The notes below the pieces were generated by a model that worked only from the letters and a program-made list of their open reading frames with translations, made no database searches and was not told where the DNA came from. From positions 1-8,174 of the forward strand of contig QNZW01000148.1 in assembly GCA_003978375.1 (NCBI GenBank): a stretch of 8,174 nucleotides of DNA, written 5' to 3'. Origin of the DNA: Sulfurovum sp. Lineage in GTDB: Bacteria > Campylobacterota > Campylobacteria > Campylobacterales > Sulfurovaceae. The position numbers were made by a program, and so were the translations under genes. This document shows positions 6,670-8,174 of the stretch, in pieces. Position 1 is the stretch's first letter; each line of letters starts with the position of its first letter.

Positions 6670-7917
6670 TTACTGAAACTGTTCTGCTAAGATATCTTTT
6701 GCTTGCATCATATCTTTGTCTCCACGTCCAGAGAGGTTAACCAAAATGGTTTTACCTTTAATCTCTTCAGGCTTCATTTTTTTGAGATAGGCCACAGCAT
6801 GAGAGCTTTCAAAGGCAGGAATAATGCCTTCTTGTTGTGAAAGCCACACAAAGGCATCCATTGCTTCATCGTCTGTAATGTGACTATAACTTACTTTTTT
6901 GGCATCTTTCAAATAAGCATGTTCGGGTCCAATGCCTGGATAATCAAGTCCGGCTGAGATAGAATGGGCCTCTTGTATTTGCCCATCTTCATCTTGCAAG
7001 AGGTAACTAAGTTGTCCATGAAGTACACCAGGACTTCCTTTTTCTAAAGAACAACCATGCTTACCGTCTAAGCCTTCTCCTCCAGCTTCTATGCCGATAC
7101 ACTCAACACTATCATCTTCTAAGAAATGACTAAAGATACCAAGCGCATTTGATCCACCACCAATACAAGCAATTATTTTATCAGGAAGACAACCTTCTAC
7201 GATATCAAGCTGTGCTTTAGCTTCCCATCCTATGATACTTTGTATATCTCGTACCATCATTGGGTAGGGGTGAGGACCTGCGACTGTACCTATGAGATAG
7301 TAGGTGTCACGTGCGTGTGTCACCCAATGGCGTATGGCATCATTCATGGCATCTTTGAGGGTTCTTGATCCACTTTTTACAGCATGTACTTTTGCGCCCA
7401 AGAGTTTCATTCGAAAGACATTAAGTTCTTGACGTGCTACATCTTTTTCTCCCATAAAAACTTCACATTCTAAGCCAAACAAGGCTGCAACTGTAGCTGT
7501 TGCCACACCATGTTGTCCTGCACCTGTTTCTGCAATAATTTTCTTTTTACCTAAACGTTTTGCTAGGACTGCTTGGGCAATACAATGGTTTATTTTGTGT
7601 GCACCTGTATGGTTAAGGTCTTCACGTTTAAGATAAATTTTGGCATTTAATTCTTTAGAAATATTTTCTGCAAAATAGAGTGCAGAGGGACGACCAACAT
7701 AGTTTTTGTAGTAGTAGTCCACTTCTGTCCAAAAATCTGTATCGTAACGTACAGCTTCATAGTCAAGTCGCAATTGTTCCAAAGCAGGCATAAGCGTCTC
7801 AGGTACAAAACGCCCACCATAAGCAATGCTCTCTTTACTCTGTTGTCCAAAATGTCCATAACTATCTGGATCATGAGGGCTTGGTTTTGGGATGTATATC
7901 TCTTTTGTTAAATCCAT
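6670..7917 (-). CDS. trpB: Tryptophan synthase beta chain
   Basis: TrpB is the pyridoxal-phosphate enzyme that condenses indole with L-serine to tryptophan, normally in an alpha2-beta2 complex with TrpA. The PLP lysine is Lys108 in [15 protein letters not shown]. Also present are the catalytic Glu130 in AETGAGQHG, the phosphate cup GGGSNA (253-258), Asp326 in [13 protein letters not shown], and Ser397 in LSGRGDKD, which contacts the pyridine nitrogen. The 415-residue length and these motifs mark the ordinary TrpB1 type, which works with TrpA, not the longer TrpB2. trpA is not adjacent; surE and tcdA follow instead. The ATG at 7917 is the earliest in-frame start because an in-frame TGA lies 9 bases upstream of it. 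AAGGAG sits 12 bases upstream, a longer spacing than usual. An out-of-frame ATG occurs between the two. Confidence 0.97.
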   Translation of the reverse strand: MDLTKEIYIPKPSPHDPDSYGHFGQQSKESIAYGGRFVPETLMPALEQLRLDYEAVRYDTDFWTEVDYYYKNYVGRPSALYFAENISKELNAKIYLKREDLNHTGAHKINHCIAQAVLAKRLGKKKIIAETGAGQHGVATATVAALFGLECEVFMGEKDVARQELNVFRMKLLGAKVHAVKSGSRTLKDAMNDAIRHWVTHARDTYYLIGTVAGPHPYPMMVRDIQSIIGWEAKAQLDIVEGCLPDKIIACIGGGSNALGIFSHFLEDDSVECIGIEAGGEGLDGKHGCSLEKGSPGVLHGQLSYLLQDEDGQIQEAHSISAGLDYPGIGPEHAYLKDAKKVSYSHITDDEAMDAFVWLSQQEGIIPAFESSHAVAYLKKMKPEEIKGKTILVNLSGRGDKDMMQAKDILAEQFQ

Positions 7918-7987
7918 GATTTGTCATCTCTCCTTGTTGCAAAAAGCCAAAGCTCTTTACCCATATTTTCCAATGAAAATAGATTAA

Positions 7988-8016
7988 ATTATATCCAATA
8001 GGAGATTATAGGTAAA
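7988..8016 (-). promoter_or_regulatory. Promoter of the trpB-surE-tcdA operon
   Basis: On the minus strand, TTTACC (8016-8011), a 17-base spacer and a perfect TATAAT (7993-7988) form a sigma-70-like promoter. Transcription would start near 7981, leaving a leader of about 64 bases before the ATG at 7917. A second TATAAT lies at 8010-8005, so two tandem starts are possible. The leader shows no Trp-rich peptide or obvious antiterminator, so no trp attenuator is visible. Confidence 0.5.
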
Positions 8017-8112
8017 TAAGTATAGGCATTTTACTTGTTCCAAATTTTTAAATTTCAAAGTAAGATTATCTGAGACACGTTTTATACAAAATAAAATAAG
8101 GAAACAATCAAG

Positions 8113-8147
8113 ATTCTGATACTATAGATTTATGATAGTATCAGGAT
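8113..8147. repeat. Strong hairpin upstream of the trpB operon
   Basis: ATTCTGATACTAT (8113-8125) pairs with ATAGTATCAGGAT (8135-8147): ten perfect pairs nearest the loop, one G-T pair, then two more, around a 9-base loop. On the minus strand it is followed by mixed T-rich sequence without a clean T-run. All three minus-strand frames carry stops within the last 30 bases, so this could be the terminator of a minus-strand gene ending at the right edge. A regulator site is the alternative. Between it and the trpB promoter I see only AT-rich sequence with a small inverted repeat (8031-8063). Confidence 0.45.
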
Positions 8148-8174
8148 TTAATCTACACTATCCTATCAATTGTG

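Noticed and set aside
7647..7874. 75-codon minus-strand frame within trpB
   Set aside because: Out-of-frame shadow of trpB; no independent start signal or domain.
1..8174. Mobile element, CRISPR array, prophage or defence island
   Set aside because: No transposase, integrase, direct-repeat array, terminal repeats or tRNA were found; gene content is housekeeping with uniform base composition.

Overview
This is an AT-rich, densely coded chromosomal segment. It looks like a member of the Campylobacterota (Epsilonproteobacteria), most likely a Sulfurovum- or Sulfurimonas-like lineage. The strongest pointer is the sdhA-sdhB-sdhE cluster, whose third subunit is a soluble two-CCG-domain (HdrB-like) protein instead of a membrane cytochrome b. 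That arrangement is known from Wolinella, Campylobacter and relatives. Promoters with a good TATAAT -10 box and little or no -35 box fit the same group. The genus is inferred from protein character, not from a search.

Layout from left to right. Positions 1-403 hold the first 134 codons of a minus-strand exported protein that runs off the left edge. A 93-base divergent promoter region (404-496) separates it from a plus-strand gene for a 149-residue soluble protein of unknown function (497-946). That gene ends in a compact hairpin terminator whose T-run touches the stop codon of the convergent sdh operon. Positions 984-4619 (minus strand) carry sdhA, sdhB and sdhE with 9-base gaps. Positions 4799-5152 hold a small monocistronic lipoprotein gene. 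Positions 5221-7917 form a second minus-strand operon, trpB-surE-tcdA. Positions 7918-8174 are the trpB promoter region plus a strong hairpin near the right edge.

The sdh cluster encodes a complete type-E succinate:quinone or quinol:fumarate oxidoreductase: the flavoprotein, the three-cluster iron-sulfur protein, and the cysteine-rich quinone-module subunit. The flavoprotein has no twin-arginine signal, so the enzyme should face the cytoplasm, unlike the periplasmic MfrABE of Wolinella and Campylobacter. The second operon joins the beta subunit of tryptophan synthase, a survival nucleotidase and a tRNA-modifying E1-like enzyme. These share no obvious pathway and look like a housekeeping transcription unit.

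I found no mobile element, CRISPR array, tRNA, rRNA, defence system or clear foreign island. The less ordinary points are the extra cysteine in SdhB, a 16-bp perfect palindrome upstream of the lipoprotein promoter, the right-edge hairpin, and three proteins I cannot assign (left-edge exported protein, 149-residue protein, small lipoprotein).
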